From positions 727,001 through 791,000 of the forward strand of contig NZ_CP077087.1 of NCBI RefSeq assembly GCF_014268495.2: a stretch of DNA of 64,000 nt, in the 5' to 3' direction. The notes under the pieces were generated by a model, which was given only the letters and a program-made list of their open reading frames with translations, was not told the origin of the DNA and did not search any database. Below are positions 63,725 through 64,000 of this stretch, in pieces. Every line of letters starts with the position of its first letter. Within the stretch, counting starts at the first letter, position 1. The stretch comes from Pseudomonas monsensis. GTDB lineage: Bacteria; Pseudomonadota; Gammaproteobacteria; Pseudomonadales; Pseudomonadaceae. A program made the position numbers and the translations under genes.

Positions 63725-64000
63725 TCAATGCCCGGCGGTCTTGGAGAACAGCTGGATGACCACCACACCGAGGACAATCAATGCCATCCCCAGCATCGCC
63801 GGCACGTCCAGCTTCTGCCCATAAATGAACAGCGCCGCGATGCTGACCAGCACGATCCCCATGCCCGCCCAGACGGCGTAGGCCACACCCACCGGTACGG
63901 AGCGTACCACCAGGGTCAGCATCCAGAAGGCGATGCCATAACCGACGATCACCAGAATCAGCGGCAGTGGTGTGCTGATGCCTTTGACCGCTTTCATCGA
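63725..64000 (-). CDS. SMR-family multidrug/quaternary-ammonium exporter, 3' part only
   Basis: The last 91 codons before the stop are present. They hold helices 2-4 of a small multidrug resistance protein (VPVGVAYAVWAGMGIVLVS, then LDVPAMLGMALIVLGVVVI). The in-frame ATG at 63997 corresponds to the ...S-M-K-A-x-x-G junction after helix 1, so it is not the real start; about 20 further residues with the essential Glu must lie beyond the window. It exports cationic drugs in exchange for protons as a dimer. Confidence 0.9.
   Translation of the reverse strand, partial: SMKAVKGISTPLPLILVIVGYGIAFWMLTLVVRSVPVGVAYAVWAGMGIVLVSIAALFIYGQKLDVPAMLGMALIVLGVVVIQLFSKTAGH

Noticed and set aside
63725..63997. 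Complete 90-residue SMR protein starting at 63997
   Set aside because: The ATG corresponds to the end of helix 1 in the family; the essential helix-1 Glu would be missing, so the gene is cut by the window edge.

Overview
The window is a stretch of chromosome from a Pseudomonas of the fluorescens/putida type. The evidence is high G+C coding with almost no AT-rich codons, Pseudomonas-type REP/REPIN palindromes (arms such as GTGGGAGCGAGC), and a gene order that, from memory, follows P. aeruginosa PAO1 PA4990 to PA5023: SMR pump, FAD oxidoreductase, aldo/keto reductase, hldE, msbA, LPS-core genes, glnE, aceE, aceF, dipA, msrA, rlmJ, acyl-CoA dehydrogenase, nhaP2, mscK, selO. Extra genes have been added to that backbone.

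Layout. 1-7.3 kb: the 5' part of trxC, an orphan HigA-like regulator, selO, mscK and a K+/H+ antiporter, so a stress and ion-homeostasis block. 7.3-13.2 kb: two chemoreceptors, a small zapA paralogue pair and a hypothetical gene, bounded by two repeat elements with CCCTCACCC-type ends. 13.2-21.2 kb: an acyl-CoA dehydrogenase and the divergent putA/putP proline-use locus, whose shared control region holds six GTTGCA boxes. 21.4-25.2 kb: an accessory island with an orphan vgrG, a DUF4123 adaptor with no effector behind it, a roughly 220-nt region rich in perfect hairpins, a small DUF6124-like gene and a third repeat element.

25.2-39.5 kb: rlmJ, msrA, the c-di-GMP phosphodiesterase dipA, a PhoD-like phosphatase, aceEF (pyruvate dehydrogenase E1 and E2) and, divergently, glnE. 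A pair of inverted GTAGT-N3-ACTAC operators lies upstream of aceE. 39.8-60.6 kb is the LPS core and envelope region: a tightly overlapped operon waaF-waaC-waaG-waaP-wapP-wapQ plus a double-kinase gene, then a small lipoprotein, the core carbamoyltransferase wapO, a GT2 glycosyltransferase, a GT-C-like membrane protein, an InaA-type kinase on the other strand, msbA, mig-14, dnpA, hldE and three sugar-transfer-type genes. Together they make heptose, build, phosphorylate and carbamoylate the inner core, and flip lipid A-core across the membrane. 60.6-64 kb: a Nudix-like protein, an aldo/keto reductase, an FAD oxidoreductase and the 3' part of an SMR exporter.

No rRNA, tRNA, CRISPR array, prophage or transposase gene was seen. 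The best candidates for something undescribed are the hairpin-rich leader at 24.29-24.50 kb, the aceE operator pair, the run of kinase-fold proteins with eroded catalytic loops, and the second ZapA with its coiled-coil partner.
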